Part shown: one piece after another, positions 32,701 through 45,623 of the stretch
Layout of the letters: every line of letters starts with the position of its first letter
How positions within the stretch are numbered: the stretch's first letter is position 1
NCBI RefSeq assembly: GCF_009389715.1
Contig: NW_024068255.1
Location: 62,001 to 126,000, forward strand
DNA: 64,000 nt
Direction of reading: 5' to 3'
Source of the DNA: Phoenix dactylifera
Lineage: Eukaryota; Streptophyta; Magnoliopsida; Arecales; Arecaceae
Translations under genes and position numbers: made by a program
Notes under the pieces: generated by a model
Database searches by the model: none
The model's input: only the letters and a program-made list of their open reading frames with translations
Told to the model about the DNA's origin: nothing

Positions 32701-35665
32701 CCATTTTATTAAGATACAGGAATCCCCTGATGATTCATATTCTATTCATCAATGCATAGAACAAGACTTGTTGGTTATGGCCATGATACTTCGTTACTTT
32801 GTCTGTTAAATCTCTGTGATATTAACATCCACACCCTTGCAAGCATATGTAAGAAGCATTCGTAATTCTTCCTCATTTTGGCAAACATCCAAGGTTTTTC
32901 TAAACAAAGAAAGAAAGAAAAAACTTATCATGGAAAAAATTTTCACTGATAAACCAGGTACAATTTTCCTAGCTTCCCATGTAATTGATATGAAATACTG
33001 AAGGACAAGAAGAAAGAAAATAAATAAATAAAAGAGAAAATACATTGAAATCAAGCAACAATATTTCAGGAATTAGTAGAAATCAAAGGCAAAGATTTCA
33101 GATATAGTGCAGTTAAGAACTGCTTTATGTCCTTCAGTGCGCTCTCTACATTAACCAAGGAGCACTATTTTCCTTTTCAATTACACTGTTTTTATAAAGT
33201 AAAGTTTCCTTGGCTAGTAGTTCAACAGTAATTCTTAGATAGGTGATGCCAATCGGTAGCTACTTGTGAAATTAGCTGAATCCTTTCATGGTGCCTCTCA
33301 ATTGAGTGCAGCTCTACAAATGGCTTCATGTTGACAGGACAAAGTCTTGCATGGTGAGAATGATCACAGCAAGCTTAACTGTGATGTTACAATTTGCATT
33401 GCCTATGGACAAAGAAAAGAGTTTAGTCATTGTGCTTTCAGGTCCATGTATGATGATTAAAAGTTTCCTTTGTTAAGAAAATTTGATTTGTCTCCTTTCA
33501 GGGTTGTTCTTTGACTTTGTTTCTTTCAACAAGTAAGGCCCGCTCTTGAATTAAGAACTCTTTAGCTAGGTCATCGTCTTTGTTAAATGCCTATTCCTAT
33601 TGCTTATGATGAACAGACTTGGTCATTGCGTGCCGCTCCACTGCATTAGTGCACATGTGACATGCCTGTGGAACAATGAATCTTCACATGCTCATCGTAT
33701 CAGATATAGGGGAGGAAAGAAGCTGAACACGAACTGAGCTGACCTTTGTTCGGTCGCATCATCTTATGCAGTGTAACTTAATACTCCTGCATACATATAA
33801 CAATATAGAGCTAAAAATGCATAGTTTGCCTAGTTCTCTACAACATGGCTAAGAAGCCATCACTGAAGCAAGTGATGCCAACCAATTTTGCAAGTCTATT
33901 CTAACCATGTTCTTACATATATCTTCTCCAATTCTATGTAAGTGTTCAACCCATAATTAAATACTAAAATTGAGAAAGAATAAGGCAGTCAATAAAAGGA
34001 TGCCAGACTTACCTCTGCACACTGCTCCTCGATTTCATGCCGGAGCTTCAGAACATACTCTGCACTCACATCCATATTATTCAAAGCAGTGGCAATCTCT
34101 GTCCCGGTCTTCTGCACTCCAACACCCCCCAAGAACAACTTCGCACCCAGGTTAGGCTCCCTCATCTTCTCCTGGAGTGCTTCCTGGTACTCATTACTCA
34201 GCAGGTTCATCGCCCCACTCAGCAGCGCAAACACTGAATTGATACTGGAGGTCGAGATCGCCCTCCTGCAGCAGCTCTGCAGCACATAGAACACATCGTC
34301 CACCATTGAGGTCGTGAGGCTATCAGGCACGGGCTCGTCGATCTTGATAGCCTTCCTGACATTCTCGACCATGAAGAACTCCTCCAGGATCACATAGAAA
34401 CCGGTAAGATCCTGCACCACCCTGTTGAAGCTCCCGCTCCTGAAGGCCTTGGTGGCCCTTGGCCCAAGCTCAGGGTCGATGGAACCGAGTCCCCTGATCT
34501 TGGATATCATGAATTCAGTGTAATCCTCCCCGAGCTGGGTCAGTGCCAGAATCTCCTCCAGGTACATCTCCACCTCCCTCGGATCAGGGCCTTCGGGGGC
34601 TCCGACAGAGAGCAGGTTCTTGCTGTAGGAGTTGATCTCGGAGGCAAGGCGAGCAAGCTTCCTGAAATCCATGTACTTCTTCAAGATCTGGGTTCCCCGG
34701 GAGTCACACTCCTCCTGGAGCTCGCAGATGCCGTAGACGATCCCGTCCTCGCCGCAGAGGCTCCGGAGGACCTCGTCATTCTCCTCGACGGCGAGGACGA
34801 TGTCCTTGAAGAGATTGGTGAGGCAGCCGACGAAGTTGACCTGGTCCTGACCTGGATTAGGGGAGGCGCGACCACTCTGCTGGTCGGCGAGCTCGGTGAG
34901 GTGCTCGAACTCGAGGCGGGATCGCAGGGCGATGACCTTCTTGAGATAGGAGACGTAGATCTGGAGGCCCTCTTCTTGGAGGCCGAGAGGAGGGAATATG
35001 CCAACGAAGCGGAGGATGGAGGGGTGGTCCCGCTGGTCGACGGCGGCGGCGAGGCGGCGGCGGACGATGGACTCGAGTTGGCGCTTGCATTCGAGGAGTT
35101 GATCGCGGTGGTCGGAGGCGGAGTCGCGGAAGCGGGCGTCGATCTGGAGGAAGGTCTGGACGAATCGGGCGGCGGATTCGAAGTCCTCGGAGTCGAGGGC
35201 GCGGCGGGCGCCATCGAGGCAGTGGGAGCGCTCGACGATGGCGTCGATGCGAGAGAGAGTGGAGTGGACGCGGGACTGGGCGAGGTCTAGCTCGCGGACC
35301 TTTCGGCTGACCTGGTCGGCGAGTTCGGCGGTGGACCGGACGGAAGAGAAGAGGAGACCGGCTTCGGAGCGGGCTAGGTCGAGAAGGTGGGAGGAGCGGT
35401 GGAGGGAGAGGAGGTGGCGGTCGAGATCGGGGCGCTGGGCAAGGAGGGACTCGAGGCGGACGTCGAGGCTGCGCTGATAGGCGATGCACTCGTGGAGGAG
35501 GCGGGTCATGGCGCCCACGTCGGTGAGAGAGCGTATCTGGGCAAAGGTCTCGGGGCTCCCGAAGTCCACCGAGGAGGACGGGGGTTCAGCCGGCGGATCG
35601 GAATCGGAGGGGTCCTTCTCCGGATCTGGGAGGGACGCCGGTGCCATGGGGGAGACGACCGCCAT
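29718..35665 (-). CDS. COG4: Conserved oligomeric Golgi complex subunit 4 (760 aa, two exons)
   Basis: Exons 34013-35665 (551 codons) and 29718-30347 (210 codons with stop), separated by a 3665-base GT..AG intron in phase 0. The start M-A-V-V-S-P-M-A-P is chosen over the in-frame upstream codons because these lie in a ct-rich leader and the region L-T-D-V-G-A-M-T-R-L-L-H-E-C aligns with known COG4 N-termini. Residues ~50-200 are helical (coiled coil of the COG core), followed by the COG4 transport domain (D-F-R-K-L-A, E-M-Y-L-E-E-I-L-A-L). Exon 2 carries the conserved C-terminal E-region (F-D-F-like R-L-E-V-I-M-M-Q-K-R-F-S-Q-L-G-G-L; L-T-P-A-E-V-R-R-V-L). COG4 belongs to the eight-subunit tether for retrograde intra-Golgi vesicles. 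The plant length is about 740-760 aa. Intron ORFs are shadows. Confidence 0.95.
30348..34012 (-). other. COG4 intron
   Basis: A 3.7 kb AT-rich intron with a ca/gc-rich simple tract near 30710-30775 (catgcatgcacacacgcgca). No embedded gene or complete element was recognised. Confidence 0.75.
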
Positions 35666-35854
35666 GGCCGATGGCTCACTCGGAAAATGATAGAGAACAG
35701 AGGGAGAGAGAGAGAGAGAAATCGGAGATCCACCGGTCGGTTGGGACTCAGGAAGGGGTTTTATTTTATTTTTCGGCCCGAAAACGGTTTCTGAATGTTC
35801 ACGATTCCAATCCACGGTACCTTCGAGACGTTTGAGGAAGAAGGGGTGCAATCG

Positions 35855-36080
35855 ATTCAGCCGAGTCAAACTTGAACTCGTTTCGGCTCAAAATAGTCGA
35901 GCTCAAAAATCAATTCAAAATCGATCAAACTTTAATTTCCAAACTTCAACCTTACCTAATCACAAAAAAAAAAAAAAAAAAAAAATCAAAATCAATCTTA
36001 CTCCACTCAATGTTAACGGGGAGCTATACTTAGGCTCGAATTTAAACTCTGATCATAATTAAAAATATATAAATATTATA

Positions 36081-36129
<49 letters not shown>

Positions 36130-36260
36130 TAGGTTTGTGAATTTTTTGAACCGAGTATTTTATTACTGGAGCTCAATTTAAAAAATTATTCGAGCTACTC
36201 GACTCAAAAAAAACTGTTCAAGCTACTCATATTTGATAATAGTTGACTCATTTGTGCCCT
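35855..36260. repeat. AT-rich element with cgagct words, possible MITE
   Basis: Words such as tcgagctcaaaa, gagctactcgactcaaaa and aactcgtttcggctc recur on both sides of a poly-A run (about 35963-35985) and a (TA)n run (36085-36126). The arrangement resembles a decayed MITE but clean inverted ends were not found. Confidence 0.4.
36085..36126. repeat. (TA)n microsatellite
   Basis: A TA run of about 42 bases. Confidence 0.9.
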
Positions 36261-38210
36261 TAGTTTGGTCATATTCTAAAAATGGACAGATCATTTGATC
36301 CTCCACTATCAGCCAACCATTATTTGGAAACCACCAATTTGATTTTCCATCCCGGGGAAAGATCAGGAGAGGTCTGGCCAAGGACATGGTAAAGGAATCA
36401 GTACTGTCTAATTAATCCAACATTATTTATCACAGATTTTGTAAAGGTAAAGTGAATGATTTTCAGTCCGTTCCCATACTGCCTTTGTTTTCCATCTTTT
36501 TTTAAAAAAAAATTCAAGCCCGAGTTAATAAAAAAATATTCTTCCTTTAATAAAATATTTGTAAATTTTTAAAAATTTGGTGGCAGATATTTATTCCTTA
36601 GTGAAAATAAAAGCAAGCCTAGCAGAATTTTTGTACAAATGTATCATCAATCTTTACGTGGTATTTCATTAGTTTATGGAGAAATAAAAACAAAATAATA
36701 ACTATATTGTCAAAAATAACAAATAAAAAAAAAAGAAAATTATGAATTTTATCATACTTATATTTGTGATATTCTAGCTCCTAAACTTTTAGGATTGATC
36801 TCTGATAAAATTAAAAAGGATGAATAAAGCACTTGAATTATATTATTAATATTTCTTTTTTTAATGAAAAAGGAGACAAACTAACCAACATTATAATTGC
36901 CTAGTGAGCATCCAAAATACAAACCCGAAACTCTTAGTTGCTAAGCTGATGGATATGATCCCAAGAATAACATGCATTTTATTTAAATGCAGTCCAATTA
37001 TTTATGCCAATGTTTTAGATGCAAATAGCTATGTATTTCTTCTTGGCGGCCATATTCTTGTGCTTTAGACCATGAAGTGATATTTTTCTATGGTTGCAGG
37101 GTGACGATTGTTGAGCAATCTCATAGATCAAGAATGATGAATGTAAAGATGTCGTATACTTGTTTGATATTTTTTATCGGGTCATTCAGTATGATATGAA
37201 TGTTCTTAGGGAAGTCCGCCCTCCAAATATTTGACTAGCTATTAGAAGTGTTGTATCTAGTGTTGCTTCCAAATAGATCTCAGATTTTTTTTCTTGTAAA
37301 ACTCTGTTAACACATTAGAATCGATACTGACTTTATTTTTGCAAGGGATTGGACCAAATAAAATAAAAATAAATAAAAGGTTGGGAACCTCCAAATTCCA
37401 ACAATCATGATTAAGCATGAGTAAACACCATTTATAATTATTTGTCTCATAACTGATTTTTCAAGCCTACGCCTACTTTTTGGTGAGCAGAATTGGAAGA
37501 CACCATCATGCATGCATCCTTCGGAGCCCCTTATGACTCATCATGGAAGTTTTGCCACAAAAACATCAATCTAATTCCAATACTTTACTCGTATATATTT
37601 AGTTATTATTGATCAAGAAGTGGTCTAAATCATATTTTGGACTCTTGAAATATCTAAATCATATTTTATTTTTGCTCATCATGTTGCTCAAGAAGGAATG
37701 CTTTTCCATGATAAAGAAACATGTATTGGAGTACTAGACGATTTATTAGCACTCGTCGCCTTGTAGAAAATCATGAGTGGCTTTCTTTGCCTTTATCTGT
37801 TAATTTAATCGAACATATGATAGCTTACATCCACATATATTGCTCGGTGTTGGATATCAGAAATCTGGATTTCACCCTGGTTCCAACTTTGATAAGGATT
37901 CCTTACGTCTTACATCTTTTTTCTAAAAAAGAAAATCAAAACATAAATAGACAACCCCAATCACATATATATATCCGATGTTCCATTCCATGAGAGTAAT
38001 GCTCCTTTTTTTCTCCATAGTCTCTATGTACACGGATTGAACAATCTTAAGAACAGCTAACATATAAGAACCAATCAAATCAAATGGAAGCAATACCTCA
38101 CTCGCATAGATTTAGTTCTTACTAGTCAATGAAAGGCCTAAATCATCTAATTGGATCTCTCCAAAGTTGCCTTATGCCGGCCATTTCTCGAGATAACTTG
38201 CTCCTAGGTT
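36261..38210. other. Intergenic AT-rich sequence
   Basis: No gene. The part 37690-37850 (ggaatgcttttccatgataa; gacgatttattag; tctgttaatttaatcgaaca) is a diverged relative of 39055-39215. Confidence 0.5.
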
Positions 38211-38221
38211 TTGGGGAAAAA

Positions 38222-38775
38222 AAAAAGTGATGGGTGCTTCCGTCCCGGTCCGACTCAAGGTGCCATGGTTCACTATAATATTGACTTTGAGAGGAGTCAT
38301 GTGTTTTCGATAGTGGCAAAAGGGGTGAAGTCTGATAAACGTCCAGACTCTAGGATGGTGGCAGTCGATGGGTGTTCAATTTTTGACATTACTGTCTCTA
38401 GGACGAAGACTGAGGACAACTTGGGCTGGTTTGTATCATGCTTAGCATGTACTGCTAGCCAACGCAATCCTGCTCGAAGGTAACTCGGCTACTGTGGTCG
38501 ACTGGATCGTACACTAGTGATGTGGGTGGCCGCCATCCCCTGCTCCAGGCATGATAGACAGAGACATTGCCTTCCGGGTCAAGCATATCTATAGGAAGGC
38601 TAATAAAGCTATGGACCGGATGTTTTTTTTGGGGCCAATCATTATAGGGAAGTTCTCTAGACCGGTAAGAGAGAGCTGTTTAGAGTACTTCGTGACTTGT
38701 TACTTTTGACTTTTTTGGATACATTCATATTAAAATTGTATGAGTTATCTGCTATATAACACATAAAAAAAAAAT
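38222..38775 (+). mobile_element. LINE RNase H remnant, 3' end
   Basis: The plus strand reads V-D-G-C-S-I-F-D-I-T-V-S then, in another frame, L-L-E-G-N-S-A-T-V-V-D-W-I and V-K-H-I-Y-R-K-A-N-K-A-M-D-R-M-F, followed by tttggatacattcatat and a poly-A tract near 38764-38774. These are RNase H blocks of a plant LINE with frameshifts and stops. No target duplication was found, so the 5' limit is approximate. Confidence 0.75.
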
Positions 38776-39054
38776 CACGTAGAGATTATGGATATTGGCA
38801 TGATAAAAAAAGATATATATATATATATACACTAATGAAAAAAATACATATTTCTTTGAATACCAAAACAGAAGGGGGTATAGTCAAAAGAAAAAAAAAA
38901 CTTTTCATTTTTAAAATTATTTTTAGAATTTTTATTTTTTTTCAAATTCGGTGTTTGAATGATCTTTACCTCCTATATATGCACGTTTACCTGGTGATAA
39001 CCAAAATGAATCATCTAGGTAGTGCCAAGGACTTTATTTAATTTGTTTTATCAT

Positions 39055-39215
39055 GCAGGAGTGCTTTTCCATAAATCAAATAGGCAAAACATGGATCAAA
39101 CCACTGGATGATTTATAGGCAGCAATCAATTAATAGAAGAACATCGAAGACCTTTTTTTTTTCCTTCTTTCTTTCGTTAATTTAATCAAACACGTGAGGG
39201 GCCACATCCGCCAAA
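39055..39215. repeat. Diverged repeat related to 37690-37850
   Basis: Shares aggagtgcttttccat, ggatgatttatag and cgttaatttaatcaaacac in the same order with the other copy. Nature unknown. Confidence 0.4.
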
Positions 39216-39708
39216 TTTCCGGGCTTCAGGTTAGCTCAAGCTCAACTTCAGATTTCGAGTTCACTGACCAGTAACCACCCAAATATCTCAATGGGCATAT
39301 TTCCGCGATCTCCTCAAAAGATGGGCAGGATTGAGGATCGTGCCGCCACCACTGCCCACGTGGCCACCCCGACTCTTCGCCCACAATCTCGAACACCGAA
39401 GCGAACTTCCCACTTCCCAGTTCGAATTCCGAACCCGGAACCCCGTACTGCGGTCAGTGGTCAGTCTTTCCTACCCTCACCTCCGGGTCAACATACACGA
39501 TAAACAGGATATCAGATACCGCAACTTTACCGAATAAGCATCAAACGCCACCTGCCGAGCCATCCACCATCCATCGATCGGAGAAGAACGTTTTCTTGCT
39601 TCTCCTTCTCTCGCTTCCTCCCAGTCTCCAGTCTCAACTCTTCACCCCCATAACCCCGTCACCTTCTTTCAAGTTTTACCATTTACCTTCAGTAAAAGAA
39701 GCACAAAG

Positions 39709-39939
39709 GTAAATCAACATTCTTTGTTTAGTCTTCAATTTTTGTTTTTTTAATTTTATTTTTACTGTCTCATTTTATCGTTCGTTCCAAAAACTGCCAA
39801 CTCGCGTTTCTCTTCTAGTCTTCTTCCCTCTTCTTGTTTTTCAAATTTTAAACTCCATTTACTGCTTGCGAGATGCTTGCTCGCATTTGACTTTTCTATT
39901 GACCGATTTATTTATTGATTTATTTTGTTTTTCGAGCAG
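39709..39939 (+). other. Probable 5' UTR intron of the ankyrin-repeat gene
   Basis: agcacaaag|gtaaatcaac is a good donor and a T-rich tract ending ttttcgagcag|acc a good acceptor. The exon after it leads into the ATG at 40103. Leading 5' UTR introns are common in plant genes. It is inferred from splice signals only. Confidence 0.5.
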
Positions 39940-40102
39940 ACCGTTGCGATCCCGCACGATTTTAAGGCGGATTCCTCTGGGGCAGCTCTGATCTGGGGGG
40001 AAAAAAATTTAATTTATTGAAGGGTTCTTGGATTCCGTTATCTATCGGCGAGCTCCGGTTGGAGATCTATCTCTGTTCTGTCCACGAGCGCCGGTGGAGA
40101 AG

Positions 40103-43100
40103 ATGGCGAGGCACACGGCGGCGGCGGCCCGTCTCGGACGGGGCGCGGGCGAGCAGGCATTGCCGTCGCAGAGGCTGGTGGAGGCGGCTCTGAGAGGGGA
40201 GGTCGAGCGGGTGGAGGAGTGCCTGAGCGCCGCCGGATCGGCGGTGGACGTCCACTACATTGGAACCGTTAGCTTGAAGGTCAAGTGCACGGAGACCGTC
40301 CTCCGTGAGGAGGCGGCCGACGAGGTGAAGATCGACTACCAGGAGTTCAAGACCGATGTCACGGCGTTGTTCGCCGCTTCTCACTCGGGTCACGCTGAGG
40401 TCGTCCGCAAACTCCTGGTACCTTCCTTTTCCTTCTTCCTTCGTTCTCTTCTTTTACTCTGTGCCATGGGACGGTGGGAATTTGGCTGGTTTGAATTTGT
40501 ACGGGTATGCCTTTTATCTTTTTCTGGTCCTTTCTTTTGGTTTCTTTTCCTATTAACTAGAAATGCGGAATGCGGGATTGGCTGCAAGAATTGCACTTGT
40601 TGATTTGGATTGGGTAACGAAGAATCTTTGCTGCTATTGGTACCAAAAAAAAGAAGCTTTGCTACTTTTCGTTTAACTCCCATAGGGTTATATTTGTTTT
40701 AGTATATCTTTCTTTGAACAATTCGATCAAATATTAGGGCACAGGGTAACTGAAATATCTGGCAGATCGCGTGTAATAACTTTCAATTTCATTTGAATAA
40801 ATCAACAAATAATGATGCTGGCGAGAAACTACAAGCATGCAAACTAGCTGAGGTGAGGCTAGCAAGTCTTCAATATAAAGGTCAAGCATAGCTAATTATC
40901 TCTTTACAACAAGATAAATTTTGGTATTTTTTTTTGGAGGCATCCTTGGTGTATGTAAATTGCAAAGTGATGTACATTGATTGGTGAGACAGAGTGAATG
41001 CCAAATCTTGTTTTTGAGACGACAACTTTGGAATTCAAGGTGAATATGATTCAATTATATATCCTAGTGGGAGGAATAAAGACTTACTTCTTTCAGTGCG
41101 ATACTAATGATAGGAGACAAAAATTGAAAATCCACACCATTAAGCATGCCCTATAACATTTAAAATGTTGTACGCATGCAAAAAGTTTGGCACCAGTCAA
41201 AAACTATTGCCTAAGCAACATCTGAAAATGATTATTTTATTAGCTAAGCTCATTGTATAGAAAAGTGGTGCTAATTGTTCTTTGCATGATTAAAATGGAG
41301 TGGATAAAGAACATGCAAAATTGAAGGCTTGTGTGAACAATGCTTGCCATGAAACATAATGAAAGCTTTTTGGGCTCGTTTGGTTCGCGGGAAAAGAAGG
41401 GGGGAAAGTGTGGTCAACGGGAAAGTAATGAGATGCCTCTTGTTTGGTTGGAGTTTTCAAAGGAGAGAGAAGGGAAAGTTATATTCCCATGGGAATGTGA
41501 TTCCCACATTTCATGGGAAAGTCTTTCCCATGAGAAACATGGGAAAGTTACTTTCCCATAAGGCGGGAATCACTCTATTTTTACTTTTTCCCAAAAAGTC
41601 CCTTCAGCATTAAAGAAGCATTAAAAATCTAATTTTTATTAAGGGCATAATAGGAATTATATATAACTTTCCTAGGAAAGTGGATGGCCAACCAAACATA
41701 AGCACCTTGGAAATTTGTCACTTTCCCATGGTCAACCAAACATGCCAAAAATACTTTCCTAGGCATCCTCTTCCTAGGAATTTGTTTCCCAGGAATCATA
41801 TTCCTAGGAAGGAAAATGCTTCCCGCGAACCAAACGAGCCCTTTGTGTCACTCATGCCATGTTGGATAATGAAAAAGGGGTGTGCACATTAATGAGCATA
41901 AGATAGAAGGATGATCGGGCCTTAGGTAATGACAATAGGAGAATATTGGCAGAATCTCTTGATTGAACAAAAGATCTGAAATGAGGCGAAAAAATTGAAA
42001 TATATAACCTCAAATGGAGCACATAGGCAGGCTTGGTAAGGACAGGTTTGAACATGTTGAACTTGACGTAAGGAAAAGCTGAAAATAAGTTATTTTGCCT
42101 CAACACTGAAGCAAAACATTCGAACATATGATTCGAATAACCCGTATTTTCCCCTTTTTGTCTTTGTTATTAGAAGCACTATTTCTTTCCGTGGACCACC
42201 TTCTTGCATCTAGGCTTGTATTGAATCAAAGGGCATTGTGTTTCTATATTTGTGATTGCTGTCTGTCACTTTATATTACATTCATATATTTAGTAGCATG
42301 CAGTGAGATAAAAATGTCTTACGCTTCCAATAAGATGTTTAGCACCTGGATTTGAAGTAACTGTTGGCATGCATCATATGAGATGTTTAGCACCTGGATT
42401 TGAAGTAGAACTTAGGCCTTCACAATTTAGGACCTAAACCATGTGTTTAGAGTGCTCGTAAAAGGAAACAAAAGGTCTTTTCTAAATAAAATTCGTAAAT
42501 GGTTATTTTAACAGAAAAAAGATTGGCGGATTTTAGGATCTTGAATTACATTCTCAAACATGCATTCCTGGAACATATGACAATCATATGTACATGTCTG
42601 AAAGCCACCTGAATGCAAAAATCACTCTTGTGTGGTATGATAGGAGCTAGCATATAAAATATTTATGAGAAAGTCGGACCACAAAATATACTTGGTTAAT
42701 TAATTCTTTTTTCAGCTTGAAAACAACATAATACCAATTAAATGCTCCTTTAACTTTTCTCCTGTGAGAATGAGCTCTTAGTCTGGTTGTTCTGTTATAA
42801 TATTCTTTCTGAACTCTTTATTCCCTTGCAGTCAGCTGGAGCTGATGTTAATCAGGAAATATTTCGGGGCTATGCAACAACAGCTGCAGCTCGTGAAGGT
42901 CATTGTGGTATTTTGGACATGCTTTTGAAAGCTGGGGCATCCCAGAAAGCTTGTGAAGATGCTTTGTTGGAGGCTAGTCTTTGTGGTGAGGCTGCGGCAG
43001 TCCAATTATTAATCTGCTCAGACATGGCAAGGCCTGATGCTGCAGCACATGCACTTGTAAGTGCATGCTGCAGAGGCTTTCTTGATGTAGTCACTACATT

Positions 43101-45623
43101 AATCAAGGTGCACCAAGTTCGCAATTTTCTTGAGAAAGTTGTTTCTTTTATCTGCCAGTTATAGGATCTGTGGTGCCAAGCTTTAACAAGTATCTAGTTT
43201 TTATTCTTCAGAATGGGGTGGACATAAATTGCACGGACAGGGTCCTCTTGCAGTCAATTAAGCCTGCACTGCATGCAAATGTGGATTGCACACCTTTGGT
43301 GGCTGCTATTGTCAGCCGGCAAGCTTCTATTGTGAAATTTTTGCTAGAGGTAATATGCTACCTGTTTTTGTAGATTTTAATTGCGAGCCTTCATATTATT
43401 CCCATGAAATGTCTTTGAGGTGAAGAGCCACTTGAAACTGGAGGATGGCTTTTACTCAATTGCGCATCATTTCCTGTACTTTGGTCACGATTCCATGAGC
43501 TGCTTCCTGTTTGTAATTTTGGTCTGGAAAAGCTCCTCTTTCACACCTCCTCATTGGAAAGTAAAGAGGATGAAATTACATAAGATTACTATATAATTTC
43601 TTTCTGTTGCTGTTTTTGCTAAATTCAAACCTATAAAACTCTTTTGTTGTTCTGCTTTTGTAAACTAGTGAACATTTTCTTTTGGCAGCTGCTGCTAACT
43701 TTGTGCTAACTTGAATTATAAGTTATGAGAAACAAATACACCATCTACCTGCTCTCTTCAACCTCCTCTTTAGGCTTTTAAATGTGTCAACAATAACTTA
43801 ACTCTGCGAAGAAATTTGTCAACGTTACTGCAGGTCCTTGTGTATTTGTCCAGAAATTGACTTAGGTCATATATCAGAGAATTATTAGACACAATAAGCA
43901 CAAAATATTTTCTTAACAGAGATACGGTCTCAACTTCATTCCAGGACATGCAGGCATTTAGAATTCAATGCACAAGAATGGCTTTATTCTTTAGATTTCT
44001 TCCCCTCCCGCACCAACCCCCCGCCCCTGCATGTCATTCTCTGTGTATTCATCAACAAGGATCTGAATGCAGGTTGGTGCTAAGACAGACTGTCTTGTTC
44101 GTGTGGGTGCATGGTCATGGGACCCTGTATCCGGTGAAGAGCTGAGAGTCGGTGCATGCTTGGGGGAGATTTATAATGCAGCATGGTGTGCAGTTGAGTA
44201 CCATGAAGCTAGTGGCAAAATTCTCAAGCTGTTGCTTCAACATGAGCCGTATTTGCTAGAGAATCCACATCTCGGTAGAACTCTTCTTTGCCATGCCATC
44301 CTCTGCCAGAATTTCAATGCGGTATATGTGCTCCTTGATGCTGGTGCAAATTCCAAGTTCCCCATAAAGACAAAAATTGGCCATGAATCACAACCAATCC
44401 ATTTAGCTGCTAGACTTGGCTGTGTTTCCATTCTTAGACAGTTAATCTCAAATGGATGTGATATCAATGCAAGGACTTCAGCAGGTGAGACTCCTCTAAT
44501 GATCTCTGCGAAGGATGATCATGCTGATTGTTTTCTAGAGCTACTTATAGCTGGGGCAGACTTAGGGCTGGTCAGCAATTCAGGCGATGCTGCTGTCCAG
44601 TTGGCAAGAAGAAGTGTGTTTGCATCTTCCATCATAAGTACCTTTTCCCAGGCTTTAATTTCTGGTGCAACTCTTCGTTCAACAGATCTCAGTGTATTCT
44701 CTCCATTACATTTTGTTGCTGGAAATGGTAGTGTTGAACCACTGCAAATGATTCTGCGTTCATCCACTGCAGATCTAAACAAACTGGATGGTTCAGGTCT
44801 GAGTCCCATCATGGTTGCAGCAAAGGCTGGACATGCTGAGGCTTTTCGTCTTTTACTAATGGCTGGGGCAGACACTGCAGTAAGAACTCCTGATGGTAAG
44901 ACTGTGATATCTGTCTTGCAGCATGAAAATTCTGCAAACAGGGACTGCTTTGAACACATCTTGCTCAGAGCAGTGCTGGCTAATGTAATAACTGATCATA
45001 CATCATTCAGAGCTCTCCATTATGCATCTTGGAAGGGGGACTCGTCATCACTAATCCAGCTCTTAAAAATGGGATATAGTGTCAATACCTTGGATGAAGA
45101 GGGGTATTCACCACTTATGCTTGCTGCCATTGAAGGCCACTCTGATGCATGCAAGATTTTATTGTTACAAGGGAATGCAGACTGCAATCTTGTCAATCAT
45201 CGGGGAGAGACAGCCTTATCTTTGGCGAGGAAAGGCAACAGGTCAAACAAGGTGACAGAGGGCGTGCTGCTCGATCATCTGGCTCGGTCTCTTGTGCTTG
45301 CTGGTGAGGAGCTCTGCAAGCACACAAGGGAAGGTAGAGGATCTCCACACATGAAGACTGTCCGGATGCTGAAATCTGGGGTGCTGACATGGGGCAAATC
45401 GACCAGGAGGAATGTAGTGTGTAAGGAGGCAACAGCTGGACCTAGCTTAAACTTTCTGAAGAATCGGAAGATGGAATATGAGGATGGTAAAATGTTGATA
45501 TTTAGAGTGGTTACATTCAGTGGTAGAGAGGTCCATTTTGAGCCCAGCTCTGCTTCTGGTCTGGAGCTCTGGGTTCGTGGTATTAATCTCATTGCAAAGG
45601 AGGCTGCTTCTTCAGGGGCTTGA
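40103..45623 (+). CDS. Ankyrin-repeat protein (759 aa, four coding exons)
   Basis: Exons 40103-40417, 42832-43107, 43212-43349 and 44073-45623, all joined in phase 0 at GT..AG sites; the first in-frame ATG is at 40103 (aagatggcg). At least nine ankyrin-type repeats are visible, for example T-A-L-F-A-A-S-H-S-G-H-A-E-V-V-R-K-L-L, Q-P-I-H-L-A-A-R-L-G-C-V-S-I-L, T-P-L-M-I-S-A-K-D-D-H and S-P-L-M-L-A-A-I-E-G-H-S-D. Exon 1 and early exon 2 form the first repeats. The last ~120 residues are not ankyrin and include a block ending R-V-V-T-F-S-G-R-E-V-H-F-E-P that looks PH/GRAM-like, but this is a guess. No membrane segment is seen, so it is not of the ACD6 type. It is probably a cytosolic scaffold whose partner is unknown. 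Intron 1 carries the MITE at 41372-41841. Confidence 0.9.
41372..41841. mobile_element. MITE copy 2 (gggctcgtttggttc family), complete, in ankyrin gene intron 1
   Basis: 470 bp with perfect outer inverted repeats gggctcgtttggttcgcggg and cccgcgaaccaaacgagccc, flanked by TTT on each side as a possible 3-bp target duplication. It matches copy 1 (17731-18204) in reverse orientation. Frames of about 84 codons in both copies are shared only because the DNA is alike; they are not genes. Confidence 0.9.

Noticed and set aside
34857..35489. 210-codon Arg/Pro-rich frame in COG4 exon 1
   Set aside because: It is a shadow of the GC-rich COG4 coding exon.
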